A DNA stretch of 64,000 nt from an uncultured Paracoccaceae bacterium (GTDB lineage: Bacteria > Pseudomonadota > Alphaproteobacteria > Rhodobacterales > Rhodobacteraceae): positions 144,881 through 208,880 of the forward strand of contig CANLND010000003.1 of NCBI GenBank assembly GCA_947492585.1, in the 5' to 3' direction. Each line of letters starts with the position of its first letter. Position 1 is the first letter of the stretch. A program made the position numbers and the translations under genes. Shown here one piece after another: positions 37,096-45,125 of the stretch. The notes below the pieces were generated by a model that was given only the letters and a program-made list of their open reading frames with translations, was not told the DNA's origin and made no database searches.

Positions 37096-37105
37096 TATGT
37101 ATCTG

Positions 37106-37137
37106 CGGGGGCCGGGAGTCTGGCCCCCGTTTCTGTT
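37106..37137 (+). terminator. Terminator of the mcl2-mch operon
   Basis: CGGGGGCC pairs with GGCCCCCG around an eight-base loop, followed by TTTCTGTTT; 10 bases past the mch stop. Confidence 0.85.
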
Positions 37138-37171
37138 TGATTGGATCCGCCGGTCCCGATAGGCTGATCTT

Positions 37172-37894
37172 ATGTTGCTCAAACACGCTGTTGCGGTCTG
37201 TCTGTGCGGTCTTGTTTCCTGCCTGCCGGCGCCAAAGGCGCGGGCCTGCGATCTTGCTCTTGTGCTGGCGGTTGATATCTCGGGATCCGTTGATCATTCA
37301 GAATATCGTCTTCAGATGGACGGTTTGGCGGGGGCGTTGCGCGACGGGATCGTCAGCGAAGCATTGGTGCGTGCGCGGGCGCAGGTGCTTTTGACATTGT
37401 GGTCGGGCACCTCGCGGCAGAGTGTCAGCATTCCATGGACCGAAATCTCCAGTTTTGAAGACATCGAAGGGCTGGCTCGGCAGATTGAAACTGCACCGCG
37501 CCCCTGGCGCAATTATGCGACCGCTATTGGCGAGGCACTGTTGCTGAGCGTGGCGCAGTTTAGCGACGTGCCGCAATGCCGTCGCCGGGTGATTGATGTG
37601 TCCGGGGATGGGGTGTCAAACGAGGGGACTGATCCGCGCGACCTGCGTGCGGCGTTGTCGGCGGCCAAGGTGACTGTGAATGCTATCGCGATAGAACAAA
37701 GCGAAGCGGAGCTGACCGCCTATTTTTACGAGCATGTGATCTGGGGCGAAGGCGCGTTTGTGGTGACCGCTCTGCAGTTCGAAGACTACCCCGCCCGCAT
37801 TCGTCGCAAGCTGATCCGGGAGGTGGCGCAGAAAAACGCCATTTTGCCCAGAGAGGTGTCCGACATTTGGCACATATCACACCAGCGACGCTGA
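37172..37894 (+). CDS. DUF1194 secreted vWA-like protein
   Basis: 240 residues. Signal peptide at about 1-25; a mature von Willebrand A-type fold with the metal-ion site DISGS (VLAVDISGSVD) and VIDVSGDGVSNEG. It fits the DUF1194 family, found almost only in alphaproteobacteria; function unknown, with protein or matrix binding suggested by the fold. ATG 37172 starts a single-gene unit after the mch terminator and before the sdh promoter. Confidence 0.82.
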   Translation: MLLKHAVAVCLCGLVSCLPAPKARACDLALVLAVDISGSVDHSEYRLQMDGLAGALRDGIVSEALVRARAQVLLTLWSGTSRQSVSIPWTEISSFEDIEGLARQIETAPRPWRNYATAIGEALLLSVAQFSDVPQCRRRVIDVSGDGVSNEGTDPRDLRAALSAAKVTVNAIAIEQSEAELTAYFYEHVIWGEGAFVVTALQFEDYPARIRRKLIREVAQKNAILPREVSDIWHISHQRR

Positions 37895-37942
37895 GTAGTT
37901 GTTTTCCGACAGATTCCGTCAAGATCGCAGTATTGCGAATTT

Positions 37943-37981
37943 TGTGATCACTAAATTATTGCTGTGATCACGATGTGATAA
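37943..37981. promoter_or_regulatory. Repeated TGTGATCAC site upstream of sdhC
   Basis: TGTGATCAC at 37943-37951 and 37963-37971 (20-base spacing), followed by a third, imperfect copy TGTGATAA at 37974-37981. It is the same core and arrangement as upstream of sucC. It lies about 110-145 bases before the sdhC start, directly upstream of the leader hairpin, the expected place for an operator. Factor unknown. Confidence 0.6.
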
Positions 37982-38007
37982 TTTTAGCGCGAACAATGGC
38001 AATACAG

Positions 38008-38053
38008 AGCGATTTTTACCCGGCGTTAGCGTGACAGCGGGTAAAAATTCGCT
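38008..38053 (+). promoter_or_regulatory. Strong hairpin in the sdhC leader
   Basis: AGCGA-TTTTTACCCG (38008-38022) pairs with CGGGTAAAAATTCGCT (38038-38053): about 15 bp with one bulged T and a 15-base loop. It lies 34 bases before the sdhC ATG. The inner T/A tract makes it unlike a normal terminator; it may stabilise the sdh mRNA or respond to a factor. Confidence 0.55.
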
Positions 38054-38087
38054 AAAACGACGATAGCTAATTGGAAAAGGAGCCAAC

Positions 38088-38471
38088 ATGGCCGATGTAA
38101 ATCGGGGCAATCGCCCACTTTCGCCACATTTAACCATCTATCGCCCGCAGCTTACCTCGATGTCTTCGATCCTGGTACGGATCACAGGCATTGCGGCCTT
38201 TGCGATGGCGTTTTTGGTTGCTTGGTGGCTTCTTGCCGCTGCGACATCCCCTTCGGCCTTTGGGTTCATCGATGGCCTGCTGCGCAGCTGGTTTGGTGAT
38301 CTGGTGCTGCTTGGGGCGACCTGGGCGATCTACTACCACATGCTGGGGCGCCTGCGTCACGTCATCTGGGATTTTGGCTACTGCCTGGACGTGAAAACGT
38401 CTGAGAACATGGCTGTGGGCATGTTGATTGCTGCGAGCGGTCTGACAATTGTCACCGCTGTGGCCGTGTAA
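38088..38471 (+). CDS. sdhC: Succinate dehydrogenase cytochrome b556 subunit
   Basis: 127 residues with three transmembrane segments. NRPLSPHLTIYRPQLTSMSSILVRITG-type N-terminus (RPLSPHL, S-I-x-HRxTG family region) and the haem-ligand region YHMLGRLRHVIWDFG. Anchors SdhAB in the inner membrane and helps bind ubiquinone. AAAAGGAGCC precedes ATG 38088. First gene of sdhC-sdhD-sdhA-lipoprotein-sdhB. Confidence 0.95.
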   Translation: MADVNRGNRPLSPHLTIYRPQLTSMSSILVRITGIAAFAMAFLVAWWLLAAATSPSAFGFIDGLLRSWFGDLVLLGATWAIYYHMLGRLRHVIWDFGYCLDVKTSENMAVGMLIAASGLTIVTAVAV

Positions 38472-38479
38472 GGAGCTGG

Positions 38480-38854
38480 ATGATGCGATATCTTACTGAT
38501 CGAAAGCGCGCACAGGGTCTGGGCGCGGCCGGACACGGCACTCACCACCACTGGCAGATGATGGGCAGTTCGGTTGCGCTGGTTGTGCTGGTGCCTCTGT
38601 TTGTTCTGACCTTTGGCATCGGCCTTGGTGGCACACAGGAAGAAGTATTAGCCTATTTCAGCCGTCCGTTCCCTGCGATTGTGACCGGCCTGTCTTTGGT
38701 TGTTGGCATTATTCACCTGATGCGTGAGCTGCAGGTGGCCATCGAAGACTATGTGCACGGCGTGGCCGAAAAGCTGGCGCTGCTGGCAACCTCGGCTTTT
38801 GCCTACACGATGATTGCAATGGTTCTTTTTGCCCTTGTCAAAATCGCTCTTTGA
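38480..38854 (+). CDS. sdhD: Succinate dehydrogenase hydrophobic anchor subunit
   Basis: 124 residues, three transmembrane helices, with the haem/quinone region HLMRELQVAIEDYVHG typical of alphaproteobacterial SdhD. GGAGC is upstream. There are two adjacent ATG codons (38480 and 38483); either is possible. Eight bases separate it from sdhC. Confidence 0.93.
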   Translation: MMRYLTDRKRAQGLGAAGHGTHHHWQMMGSSVALVVLVPLFVLTFGIGLGGTQEEVLAYFSRPFPAIVTGLSLVVGIIHLMRELQVAIEDYVHGVAEKLALLATSAFAYTMIAMVLFALVKIAL

Positions 38855-38879
38855 ATATGCGCGTTAAGGAACAAAAACG

Positions 38880-40691
38880 ATGACAACAGCAGCATATGAA
38901 TATGAAACCCACGACTATGATGTCGTGGTGGTGGGCGCTGGCGGCGCGGGTTTGCGCGCCACGCTGGGCATGGCCGAGCAGGGCCTGCGCACCGCCTGTA
39001 TCTCCAAAGTCTTCCCAACCCGCTCGCACACGGTTGCAGCGCAGGGTGGCATCGCCGCGTCGCTGGGCAACATGGGCCCCGACAGCTGGAAATGGCACAT
39101 GTATGACACCGTAAAGGGGTCAGACTGGTTGGGCGATACCGACGCAATGGAATATCTTGCCCGTGAAGCGCCCAAGGCGGTCTATGAGCTGGAGCACTAC
39201 GGCGTGCCGTTTTCGCGCACCGAAGAAGGCAAGATCTACCAGCGTCCTTTTGGGGGTCACACCACCGAGTTTGGCGAAGGTCCCCCGGTACAGCGGACCT
39301 GTGCCGCAGCGGACCGGACGGGCCACGCGATTCTGCACACGCTGTATGGTCAGTCGCTAAAGAACAACGCGGAATTCTACATTGAATACTTCGCGATTGA
39401 TCTGATCATGTCTGATGACGGTCAATGTCAGGGTGTTGTCTGCTGGAAGCTGGACGACGGCACCATGCATGTCTTTAACGCCAAGATGGTGGTTCTGGCC
39501 ACTGGCGGCTATGGCCGTGCCTATTTCTCGGCGACCTCGGCCCACACCTGCACTGGCGACGGTGGCGGTATGGTGGCGCGCGCGGGTTTGGCGCTGCAGG
39601 ATATGGAATTTGTTCAATTCCACCCCACCGGCATCTACGGGTCGGGCTGCCTGATCACCGAAGGCGCACGCGGCGAAGGCGGCTATCTGACCAACTCCGA
39701 AGGCGAACGGTTCATGGAGCGCTATGCGCCCAACTACAAAGACCTGGCGCCCCGCGATTATGTGTCGCGCTCCATGACTATGGAGATCCGCGAAGGCCGC
39801 GGCGTGGGCGAACACGGCGATCACATTCACCTGAACCTCAGCCACCTGCCTGCGGATGCGCTGGCGGAACGTCTGCCGGGCATTTCCGAAAGCGCCAAGA
39901 TTTTTGCCGGTGTTGATGTGACCAAAGAGCCGATCCCGGTTCTGCCAACGGTGCACTACAACATGGGGGGTATCCCGACCAACTATTGGGGTGAGGTTCT
40001 GAACCCAACTGCGGACAATCCAACCGGCATCGTGCCCGGTTTGATGGCCGCTGGCGAAGCAGGCTGTGCTTCGGTGCACGGTGCCAACCGTTTGGGTTCG
40101 AACTCGTTGATTGACCTTGTGGTCTTTGGCCGTGCTGCGTCTATCCGCGCAGGGCAAGTGATCGACAAGGAGGCACCAAACCCAACGTTGAACCAGGCGT
40201 CGGTCGACAAAGCGTTTGAGCGTTTTGATACGTTGCGCAACGCCAAAGGTGGCATCCCAACCGCTGATCTGCGTCTGGAAATGCAGCGTACCATGCAGGC
40301 GGATGCGGCTGTGTTCCGCACGGACAAAACCCTGAAAGAAGGGGTTGATAAGATGACCGCAATCGCGGGCAAGATGGGCGACCTGAAGGTCACCGATCGC
40401 TCGTTGGTGTGGAACTCGGATCTGATGGAAACGCTGGAGCTGGACAATTTGATGCCCAACGCTCTGGCCACCATCGTGGGTGCCGAAGCGCGCAAAGAAT
40501 CCCGTGGCGCCCACGCGCACGAGGATTACAGCACGCGGGACGACGAAAACTGGCGTGTGCACACAGTGTCGCGGGTTGAGGGCAGTCAGGTTGATCTGTC
40601 ATTCCGTCCGGTGATCACCGATCCGCTGACCACCGAAGGTGAAGGCGGTATCAGCCTTGAGAAAATCGCGCCCAAAGCGAGGACGTTCTGA
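38880..40691 (+). CDS. sdhA: Succinate dehydrogenase flavoprotein subunit
   Basis: 603 residues. FAD-binding [10 protein letters not shown] at 19-28, the covalent-FAD His in [14 protein letters not shown], the substrate region [20 protein letters not shown], and [11 protein letters not shown]. Oxidises succinate to fumarate on the cytoplasmic face of the membrane. AAGGAAC precedes ATG 38880. The stop (TGATG) shares a base with the start of a small lipoprotein gene. Confidence 0.97.
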   Translation: MTTAAYEYETHDYDVVVVGAGGAGLRATLGMAEQGLRTACISKVFPTRSHTVAAQGGIAASLGNMGPDSWKWHMYDTVKGSDWLGDTDAMEYLAREAPKAVYELEHYGVPFSRTEEGKIYQRPFGGHTTEFGEGPPVQRTCAAADRTGHAILHTLYGQSLKNNAEFYIEYFAIDLIMSDDGQCQGVVCWKLDDGTMHVFNAKMVVLATGGYGRAYFSATSAHTCTGDGGGMVARAGLALQDMEFVQFHPTGIYGSGCLITEGARGEGGYLTNSEGERFMERYAPNYKDLAPRDYVSRSMTMEIREGRGVGEHGDHIHLNLSHLPADALAERLPGISESAKIFAGVDVTKEPIPVLPTVHYNMGGIPTNYWGEVLNPTADNPTGIVPGLMAAGEAGCASVHGANRLGSNSLIDLVVFGRAASIRAGQVIDKEAPNPTLNQASVDKAFERFDTLRNAKGGIPTADLRLEMQRTMQADAAVFRTDKTLKEGVDKMTAIAGKMGDLKVTDRSLVWNSDLMETLELDNLMPNALATIVGAEARKESRGAHAHEDYSTRDDENWRVHTVSRVEGSQVDLSFRPVITDPLTTEGEGGISLEKIAPKARTF

Positions 40692-40969
40692 TGAAAACTA
40701 CGGTTCAATTTTCCAAAGCGAAACGCTTGGGTTGTGGCGTAGCCTTGCTTGTCGCAACCGGTCTTTCAGCCTGTGTGACACCCGCGGACAGCGAAGCCCG
40801 CGCGGCTGAGTTCCGGGCCTGTTTGGATCAGGCGCGCATCACCGGCTCTTATTCGACGCAATATGTGTACACCTCCGGTGGGCAGTCAAAGACGGTTATC
40901 GCCTCAGAAACTGTAACTCAGGCCCAGGCGGATTCTGCCAATGCCTGCCTGCTTGAGAAAGGTTACTAA
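40691..40969 (+). CDS. Small lipoprotein inside the sdh operon
   Basis: 92 residues. Basic N-terminus, hydrophobic core and lipobox GLSAC (Cys about 28) predict a lipid-anchored periplasmic protein; two further Cys in the mature part (FRACLDQ and NACLLEKGY) may pair. Its ATG overlaps the sdhA stop by one base, and sdhB starts three bases after its stop, so it is translated as part of sdhCDAB. No family is recognised; the conserved position in Rhodobacterales is from memory. Confidence 0.8.
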   Translation: MKTTVQFSKAKRLGCGVALLVATGLSACVTPADSEARAAEFRACLDQARITGSYSTQYVYTSGGQSKTVIASETVTQAQADSANACLLEKGY

Positions 40970-40972
40970 GTC

Positions 40973-41752
40973 ATGGTTCAACTCACCCTGCCCAAGAATT
41001 CCCGGATCACAACCGGGAAAACCTGGCCCAAGCCGGACGGCGCAACCAATGTCCGTAAATTCCAGATTTATCGCTGGAACCCGGATGATGGCAAAAATCC
41101 TCAGGTCGACACCTATTTTGTCGACATGGACAAATGCGGTCCGATGATTCTGGATGCGTTGATCAAGATCAAAAATGAGATTGACCCAACGCTGACGTTC
41201 CGCCGTTCGTGCCGCGAAGGCATCTGTGGTTCATGTGCAATGAACGTCGATGGCATCAATACTTTGGCCTGTATTTATGGCCTGGATGAAGTCGACGGCG
41301 ACGTAAAGATCTACCCGCTGCCGCACATGCCGGTGGTCAAGGATCTGATCCCGGATCTGACGCATTTCTACGCGCAGCACGCGTCGATCATGCCGTGGCT
41401 GGAAACCAAGACCAACCGCCCCGCCAAAGAGTGGAAGCAGTCCATTGAGGACCGCAAGAAACTGGATGGTCTGTATGAATGTGTGATGTGCGCCAGCTGC
41501 TCGACTTCGTGTCCGAGCTATTGGTGGAACAGCGATCGCTATCTTGGGCCAGCGGCGTTGCTGCATGCCTATCGCTGGATCATCGACAGCCGTGACGAAG
41601 CGACGGGGGAGCGTCTGGATGATCTGGAAGATCCGTTCAAACTGTACCGCTGCCACACCATTATGAACTGTGCAAAAACCTGCCCCAAGGGTCTGAACCC
41701 AGCCAAGGCGATTGCCAATATCAAACAAATGATGGTTGAGCGTCAGCTCTGA
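40973..41752 (+). CDS. sdhB: Succinate dehydrogenase iron-sulfur subunit
   Basis: 259 residues. 2Fe-2S ligands Cys80, Cys85, Cys88 and Cys100 ([22 protein letters not shown] region), then the 4Fe-4S and 3Fe-4S clusters from [16 protein letters not shown] and [17 protein letters not shown]. Transfers electrons from FAD to ubiquinone. It starts at ATG 40973 and is followed by a terminator. Confidence 0.97.
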   Translation: MVQLTLPKNSRITTGKTWPKPDGATNVRKFQIYRWNPDDGKNPQVDTYFVDMDKCGPMILDALIKIKNEIDPTLTFRRSCREGICGSCAMNVDGINTLACIYGLDEVDGDVKIYPLPHMPVVKDLIPDLTHFYAQHASIMPWLETKTNRPAKEWKQSIEDRKKLDGLYECVMCASCSTSCPSYWWNSDRYLGPAALLHAYRWIIDSRDEATGERLDDLEDPFKLYRCHTIMNCAKTCPKGLNPAKAIANIKQMMVERQL

Positions 41753-41774
41753 TCACCACTACGAAAACAAAAAG

Positions 41775-41805
41775 GACCTCGCCATTTGGCGGGGTCTTTT
41801 TTTGT
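41775..41805 (+). terminator. Terminator of the sdh operon
   Basis: GACCTCGCC pairs with GGCGGGGTC around a short loop, followed by seven T residues; 22 bases past the sdhB stop. Confidence 0.9.
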
Positions 41806-41829
41806 TCTATGCGGGGAGGGCCGCGTTGA

Positions 41830-42163
41830 TTAGGGCGCCATAAACCGTTGGCGGGCTTCCACCGCGATGTTGTAGCGTTGTTGAAGGTCCGCAATCAGCG
41901 CCATGGCGACGCGCTTTTCGCTGTCGTTTTGCGAGTCGCGATAGGTCTGCTTTGCGGCCTCCAGCAATTTCTTGATTTTGAACTCTTCGGGCAGGGCACC
42001 CGCCTGGGCCATGATTCGTATGGCAACGGCCTGCACCATATCGCCCAAGGCGTCCCCTGTTCGATCGGGCAGGGGCTGGCCTTCCCCGTCAAGCGATTAA
42101 TTTGCCCGCGGCGAGGGCTTTTTGGATTTGCTGTTCGACGAGACGATCAAGTGAGTGGGACAT
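41830..42163 (-). pseudogene. DUF1992 (DnaJ-homologue C28-like) gene with a frameshift
   Basis: ATG 42163 opens MSHSLDRLVEQQIQKALAAG and runs into TGA at 42089-42091 after 24 codons. In the neighbouring frame, from about 42093, the reading continues LDGEGQPLPDRTGD, ALGDMVQAVAIRIMAQAGA, LPEEFKIKKLLEAA and RFMAP to a stop at 41830. Together the two parts give a normal DUF1992 protein of about 110 residues (DRLVEQQIQKA start, G-GQPLP motif). A one-base shift between 42093 and 42100 breaks it. It could be a true inactivating mutation or a sequence error. Convergent with sdhB. Confidence 0.7.
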
Positions 42164-42306
42164 ACCAACAGCCTATCGATGCGACATCAATTGTGACAGA
42201 TGAAACAACCCCGCGTGGGATGTGTTTTTGCGGGCCTTTTGGGGACCCCTGATTATGTGTAGTGAATGAGATTGCTCGACCGGGTTGGGAGACGTAAAAG
42301 GTTCAT

Positions 42307-42504
42307 ATGCCTATTTTATTATTGTTCCTTCTGGCAGGTGTGCTGGCCTATTTGTGGTGGAAGCGCACAAGCACGACCCTGACGCGCAATTGCCGATGGC
42401 GGCAGGATCGAACACAGGGGCAGTGGGCCTGTCGGTATTGCGGTGCAGTACAGGCCGGTGACCGTCAGCCGACCGACTGTTTGCAGGGACATACGGGGCG
42501 ATAA
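42307..42504 (+). CDS. Small membrane protein with a Cys-containing tail
   Basis: 65 residues: one N-terminal transmembrane segment (ILLLFLLAGVLAYLWW), then a basic stretch NCRWRQDRTQGQWACRYCGAV with CRYC and a later Cys, resembling a small or incomplete zinc ribbon. GGGAG lies upstream of ATG 42307. Roseobacter genomes often carry such a protein (from memory); function unknown. Confidence 0.6.
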   Translation: MPILLLFLLAGVLAYLWWKRTSTTLTRNCRWRQDRTQGQWACRYCGAVQAGDRQPTDCLQGHTGR

Positions 42505-42630
42505 ATGCAAGGCGGGCGTGTTACGGCTACAGATCACCCTGTGAAAAATTGCAAAAGCTTAAAAAAAGTCTTGATCTGAAAAGGTGATTGCCTGATACCC
42601 GCGACCCAAGACGCCAACGCACGCGCCTCT

Positions 42631-42720
42631 GTCGAAAGGGCTAACTCCCCTAAGGTTACGTAGCGACGGTAACGTCTCTGATGGAACTGAGCGGTCATAT
42701 ATGGCCGGGTCTTTTGGAGA
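42631..42720 (+). promoter_or_regulatory. Structured leader of the decarboxylase gene, speF-like candidate
   Basis: The 221-base leader contains a GTTAC/GTAAC hairpin (42655-42659 with 42669-42673, loop GTAGCGACG) and a CGGTCAT/ATGGCCG stem (42692-42707) just before the GGAGA ribosome-binding site. Alphaproteobacterial ornithine decarboxylase genes can carry the speF RNA motif; the position and the ACGTAGCGACGGTAACGTC core suggest it here, but I could not fold or compare it. Confidence 0.4.
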
Positions 42721-42725
42721 TGACC

Positions 42726-43895
42726 ATGAACGCAGATGCTGCTGGGCATGCGCCCTATTCTGACACACCTATCCCGCGTCACCTTGATTATATCGCGCGC
42801 AATACCTTTGATCAGCCGACTCTGGTTGTAGATCGTAGTGCAATTGTGGAGCGCTACCATGCACTGGCCCGTGGCCTGTCGGGGGCGCGTATTCATTATG
42901 CGGTCAAGGCAAACCCCGCGCCCGAAGTATTGCAGGCGTTGGTACAGGCGGGGGCTGGGTTTGATGCGGCAAGCCGCACCGAGATCGAAGCCTGTCTGGC
43001 CGCAGGGGCAACACCTGCACAGATTTCCTTTGGCAACACCATCAAGCGGCCGGCGGATATTGCCTATGCGCATGGGTTGGGCATTACCCATTTTGCCGCG
43101 GATGCGGTGGAAGAGTTGGAGAAACTGGCAGAACAGGCGCCGGGATCTAACGTGTGTCTCCGTCTGTTGGGGCTTGCAACCGGAGCGGACTGGCCGCTGA
43201 GCCGTAAGTTTGGCTGCGCGCCTGACATGGCGCTGTCGCTGATGCAAACCGCGCAGGACCTTGGATTGCACGTAGAAGGGCTGTCGTTCCATGTGGGATC
43301 GCAGACGCGCGATCCCGAAATGTGGTGCGAAACACTGGATCAGGTGGCCGAGGTCTGGACCGCGGCGCAGGCGGCTGGGTTTGATCTGCGATTGTTGAAC
43401 ATCGGCGGGGGATTTCCTGCGAGCTACGCCTCGCATGTGGCGGACCCGGAATCTTATGCACGCGATGTCATGGGCAAAGTCCGGGCCCGGTTCCCGGATC
43501 ACGTTGAAATCATGGCCGAGCCGGGACGTGGACTGGTTGCCGAGGCAGGTGCAATTGCGGCTGAGGTGCTATTGGTGTCGCGCAAACACGACGCTGACCT
43601 TTACCGCTGGGTCTATCTGGATATTGGCATGTTTTCGGGCCTTGCCGAAACCATGGACGAGGCGATCCGCTATCAGATCACCACGGCGCGTGAACATGAG
43701 GCGACTGGTCCCTGCGTTTTGGCGGGGCCGTCCTGCGACAGTGCGGATGTCTTGTATGAAAAACATCCCTATCAGCTGCCCCTCGGGCTGAAAGGTGGTG
43801 ATCGCGTAGTGATCCACAGTTGTGGTGCCTATACTTCGACCTATGCGTCGGTGGGCTTTAACGGATTTCCGCCGCTTGCTGTGGTGGTGATTTAA
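42726..43895 (+). CDS. Ornithine/lysine/arginine decarboxylase, fold-III PLP type
   Basis: 389 residues. PLP Lys in HYAVKANPAPEVL (about 62), FGNTIK, FHVGSQTRDPEMW, LLNIGGGFPASY, EPGRGLVAEAGA, and the active-site GPSCDSADVLYEK followed by SCGAYTSTYASVGFNGF, the ornithine decarboxylase pattern rather than LysA. It would make putrescine from ornithine (or cadaverine from lysine). ATG 42726 is chosen for its GGAG spacing; earlier in-frame ATGs at 42681 and 42720 sit badly. The structured leader supports polyamine-linked control. Confidence 0.85.
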   Translation: MNADAAGHAPYSDTPIPRHLDYIARNTFDQPTLVVDRSAIVERYHALARGLSGARIHYAVKANPAPEVLQALVQAGAGFDAASRTEIEACLAAGATPAQISFGNTIKRPADIAYAHGLGITHFAADAVEELEKLAEQAPGSNVCLRLLGLATGADWPLSRKFGCAPDMALSLMQTAQDLGLHVEGLSFHVGSQTRDPEMWCETLDQVAEVWTAAQAAGFDLRLLNIGGGFPASYASHVADPESYARDVMGKVRARFPDHVEIMAEPGRGLVAEAGAIAAEVLLVSRKHDADLYRWVYLDIGMFSGLAETMDEAIRYQITTAREHEATGPCVLAGPSCDSADVLYEKHPYQLPLGLKGGDRVVIHSCGAYTSTYASVGFNGFPPLAVVVI

Positions 43896-43917
43896 TCAAC
43901 GATACGACGGTTCGGGC

Positions 43918-43945
43918 ATGAAAAAGGGCAGCAAATCGCTGCCCT
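43918..43945 (-). terminator. Terminator of deoD
   Basis: AGGGCAGC (43925-43932) pairs with GCTGCCCT (43938-43945); the T run is on the minus strand (plus A run at 43921-43925). It also separates deoD from the convergent decarboxylase gene. Confidence 0.85.
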
Positions 43946-43971
43946 AATGCTGTGTGTCGCCGCGGTTTTGA

Positions 43972-44676
43972 TCAGGCAAACGCCGCTTTGAGGGCGATAT
44001 CGACCATATCACCAAAGCTTCGTTCGCGTTGATCAGACGGAAGCGCTTCGCCGGTTTGCAGATGGTCCGAAACGGTCAGCACCGCCAGCGCACGGCAGTT
44101 ATGGCGCGCGGCAAGCGTGTAAAGTTCTGCGGCTTCCATTTCGACGCCCAAAATACCGTGCCGCACCATCTGTTCGTTCAGATCGGGACGTTCGTCATAA
44201 AAGGTGTCGGAGGAATAAATTCCACCGACATGCGGGGCCACATCCATTGCGTGCGCAGCCACCGCGGCGGCTTGCAACAAACCCCAATCGGCGCAGGGGG
44301 CAAAGTTCACCTCTTTAAAGATGCTTTGCGAGGGCGAGCCTACGGTGGTGGCGGTCATTGCGAGAATGACGTCGCGCACCTTTACGTGGGGTTGCATGCC
44401 ACCGCACGAGCCAATGCGGATTAAGGTTTTTGCGCCAAAATCGCGGATCAATTCGTTTGCATAAATTGACAAAGAGGGCATGCCCATTCCGCTGCCCTGA
44501 ATGGACACAGGGTGCCCATTCCACGTGCCCGTATATCCGAGCATGCCGCGCACGTCATTCACCAGTTTAACGTCTTGCAAAAACGTTTCTGCCGCCCATT
44601 TTGCGCGATAGGGATCGCCGGGCATCAAAACGGTTTCTGCAATATCACCCGCATTCGCGCCGATATGAATTGTCAT
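43972..44676 (-). CDS. deoD: Purine-nucleoside phosphorylase, DeoD type
   Basis: 234 residues, the hexameric DeoD class. Phosphorolyses purine (deoxy)nucleosides to base and (deoxy)ribose-1-phosphate. [27 protein letters not shown], the phosphate site [10 protein letters not shown], and [10 protein letters not shown] with the ribose-binding Glu are present; DHLQTGE near the end matches the catalytic-Asp region (SDHLxTGE). It follows the H-NS gene by 21 bases. Functionally it connects with the BMP nucleoside transporter at 55-60 kb. Confidence 0.92.
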   Translation of the reverse strand: MTIHIGANAGDIAETVLMPGDPYRAKWAAETFLQDVKLVNDVRGMLGYTGTWNGHPVSIQGSGMGMPSLSIYANELIRDFGAKTLIRIGSCGGMQPHVKVRDVILAMTATTVGSPSQSIFKEVNFAPCADWGLLQAAAVAAHAMDVAPHVGGIYSSDTFYDERPDLNEQMVRHGILGVEMEAAELYTLAARHNCRALAVLTVSDHLQTGEALPSDQRERSFGDMVDIALKAAFA

Positions 44677-44697
44677 CAGAAAACTCCGGGTTCTGGT

Positions 44698-45015
44698 TTA
44701 GATTTCCAGGTCCGAAATATCGACACCCGCTGTCAGGGCCGCATGTACCCAATGGGGTTTGCGCCCACGGCCGCTCCAGGTTTCTTCGGGATTGTTTGGA
44801 TTGCGGTATTTGGGGCCGGATTTTGATTTTTTCTGGCGTTCCCGTGCCGTGTCGGCAATTTCTTCCAGAGAGAAACCGAATTTTGCAGCCGCGTCTTGCG
44901 CTGCTTTTAGGGCTTCATTGCGTTCCCGCTCTTCCGCGTTTTTCAAAGCGGTTTGTGCGTCGGTGATCAGTCTCTGCAATTCCACACGGGACATGGTCGA
45001 AAGATCTATTGTCAT
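44698..45015 (-). CDS. H-NS-family nucleoid protein
   Basis: 105 residues. N-terminal coiled-coil oligomerisation region (about 10-60, RLITDAQTALKNAEERERNEA) and the C-terminal DNA-binding motif YRNPNNPEETWSGRGRKPHW at about 70-90, the H-NS/HvrA/Spb signature of Rhodobacterales. Such proteins bind AT-rich DNA minor grooves and modulate transcription. ATG 45015 is chosen because of GGAGGCAGTA just before it; an upstream in-frame ATG at 45027 overlaps that site. A perfect hairpin sits immediately upstream. Confidence 0.88.
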   Translation of the reverse strand: MTIDLSTMSRVELQRLITDAQTALKNAEERERNEALKAAQDAAAKFGFSLEEIADTARERQKKSKSGPKYRNPNNPEETWSGRGRKPHWVHAALTAGVDISDLEI

Positions 45016-45028
45016 TACTGCCTCCAAT

Positions 45029-45058
45029 ACAGGTACGCTGAGTATCAGCGTAGCCTGT
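45029..45058 (-). promoter_or_regulatory. Perfect hairpin next to the H-NS ribosome-binding site
   Basis: ACAGGTACGCTGA (45029-45041) pairs with TCAGCGTA-G-CCTGT (45045-45058), 13 bp with one bulge and a three-base loop, ending four bases before the GGAGG. It could be an operator dyad or an RNA hairpin affecting translation. A second hairpin, GAATTTC/GAAATTC, lies at 45080-45099. Confidence 0.5.
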
Positions 45059-45125
45059 TCTATGCAGTAAAACCTAGTTGAATTTCACTAACGAAATTCA
45101 AGAAAAGGTATTTTTTTTAGTCGCA

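Noticed and set aside
45080..45125. Terminator for ecm at the GAATTTC/GAAATTC hairpin
   Set aside because: The T-rich tract precedes the hairpin on the ecm strand instead of following it.
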